The notes below the pieces were generated by a model. It did no database searches and had not been told where the DNA came from. It was given only the letters and a program-made list of their open reading frames with translations. Below are positions 24,928 through 25,183 of a DNA stretch of 25,183 bases, in pieces. The DNA comes from an uncultured Oscillospiraceae bacterium (GTDB lineage Bacteria; Bacillota; Clostridia; Oscillospirales; Oscillospiraceae). Position 1 is the first letter of the stretch. Every line of letters starts with the position of its first letter. The stretch spans positions 1 to 25,183 of the forward strand of contig CAJTOM010000037.1 of assembly GCA_910577915.1 (NCBI GenBank), given 5' to 3'. A program made the translations under genes and the position numbers.

Positions 24928-24954
24928 AACGGGGGCGGGCCAAAGCCCGCCCCC
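24928..24954 (-). terminator. Candidate terminator for the minus-strand flagellin gene
   Basis: GGGGGCGGGC (24931-24940) pairs perfectly with 24945-24954 around a 4-base loop. Read on the minus strand it is followed by GTTTTGC, fitting a terminator for the flagellin transcript, though it lies about 145 bases beyond the flagellin stop. Confidence 0.65.
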
Positions 24955-25100
24955 TGTTCTGTTGTATATCCCCATCGCGTCCCCCGTCCCCTTCCGGCGC
25001 AAACCAGCGAAGCGTTTGTGCCGGAAAACGAGGAGCAAGGGAGCGCGGGCGCAGTTTTCGCCGTCAGGCAGAAACGGAGCCAAGCGGACTTTGCGACGCG
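24955..25100. repeat. Non-coding stretch with a long inverted repeat, possible dispersed element
   Basis: TTCCGGCGCAAAC (24992-25004) and GTTTGTGCCGGAA (25014-25026) form a 13-bp stem with one mismatch and the loop CAGCGAAGC. The surrounding run of AGCGAAGCG, ACGAGGAGCAAGGGAGCG and AACGGAGCCAAGCG motifs looks like an intergenic repeat family of high-GC Clostridia, a suggestion from pattern only. No coding signal is seen. Confidence 0.45.
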
Positions 25101-25183
25101 TTAGCCCAGCAGCTGGAGAACGCCCTGGGGCACCTGGTTGGCCTGGGCCAGCATGGCCTGGGCGGACTGGACCAGGATGTTGT
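25101..25183 (-). CDS. fliC: Flagellin, C-terminal end (partial)
   Basis: The last 26 codons and the TAA of a minus-strand gene whose remainder lies beyond the right edge. The visible end NILVQSAQAMLAQANQVPQG followed by VLQLLG is the conserved flagellin C-terminal D0 helix, which packs in the filament core. It implies a motile or formerly motile host. Nothing can be said about the variable region or copy number. Confidence 0.92.
   Translation of the reverse strand, partial: NILVQSAQAMLAQANQVPQGVLQLLG

Noticed and set aside
1..25183. CRISPR arrays, tRNA/rRNA genes, insertion sequences, integrase or attachment sites
   Set aside because: No regular repeat-spacer pattern, tRNA-like arms, transposase or integrase motifs were seen on either strand by eye.

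Overview
The window looks like a chromosomal segment of a GC-rich, flagellated, Gram-positive gut Clostridia, most likely Oscillospiraceae of the Flavonifractor/Lawsonibacter/Oscillibacter kind. That placement is an inference. It rests on the single-chain clostridial PurL, a stand-alone AICAR formyltransferase, near-perfect AGGAGG ribosome sites, lipobox substrate-binding proteins, the YqeB/YqeC selenium-hydroxylase pair and a flagellin end at the right edge.

Region 1 (1-6222) is the end of a purine operon: purH (AICAR formyltransferase, 5' end outside the window), purD and purL, closed by a strong bidirectional terminator. Region 2 (6237-9013) has prfB (release factor 2, minus strand, no programmed frameshift) divergent from a CPA2-type cation/proton antiporter. 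Each has a recognisable promoter, and the shared upstream region holds repeated G5A3 motifs.

Region 3 (9067-11638) is the most unusual part. It is a self-contained two-gene operon with its own sigma-A promoter. The first gene encodes an HsdM-like DNA methylase domain with degenerate catalytic motifs, fused to a single HsdS-type target-recognition domain. The second, overlapping by ATGA, encodes a TIR-domain protein with the putative catalytic glutamate and a small beta-rich C-terminal domain. No HsdR is present. I read it as a candidate defence system in which a DNA-recognition module built from type I restriction parts is paired with a TIR effector. I know of no named system with this composition.

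Region 4 (11669-13119, minus strand) is yqeC-yqeB, accessory genes of selenium-dependent molybdenum hydroxylases, with no hydroxylase in view. Region 5 (13439-24879) is a seven-gene plus-strand operon. It has two paralogous lipoproteins (propeller-like N-terminal half, solute-binding C-terminal half), two CUT1-type permeases, an HlyD-like adaptor with a very long coiled coil, a MacB-core-like protein with only two membrane segments, and a UgpC/MsmK-type ATPase with an acidic Pro/Ala/Glu tail. Importer and exporter-adaptor parts are thus combined in one transcription unit. Region 6 (24880-25183) has back-to-back terminators, a further inverted repeat and the last 26 codons of flagellin on the minus strand.
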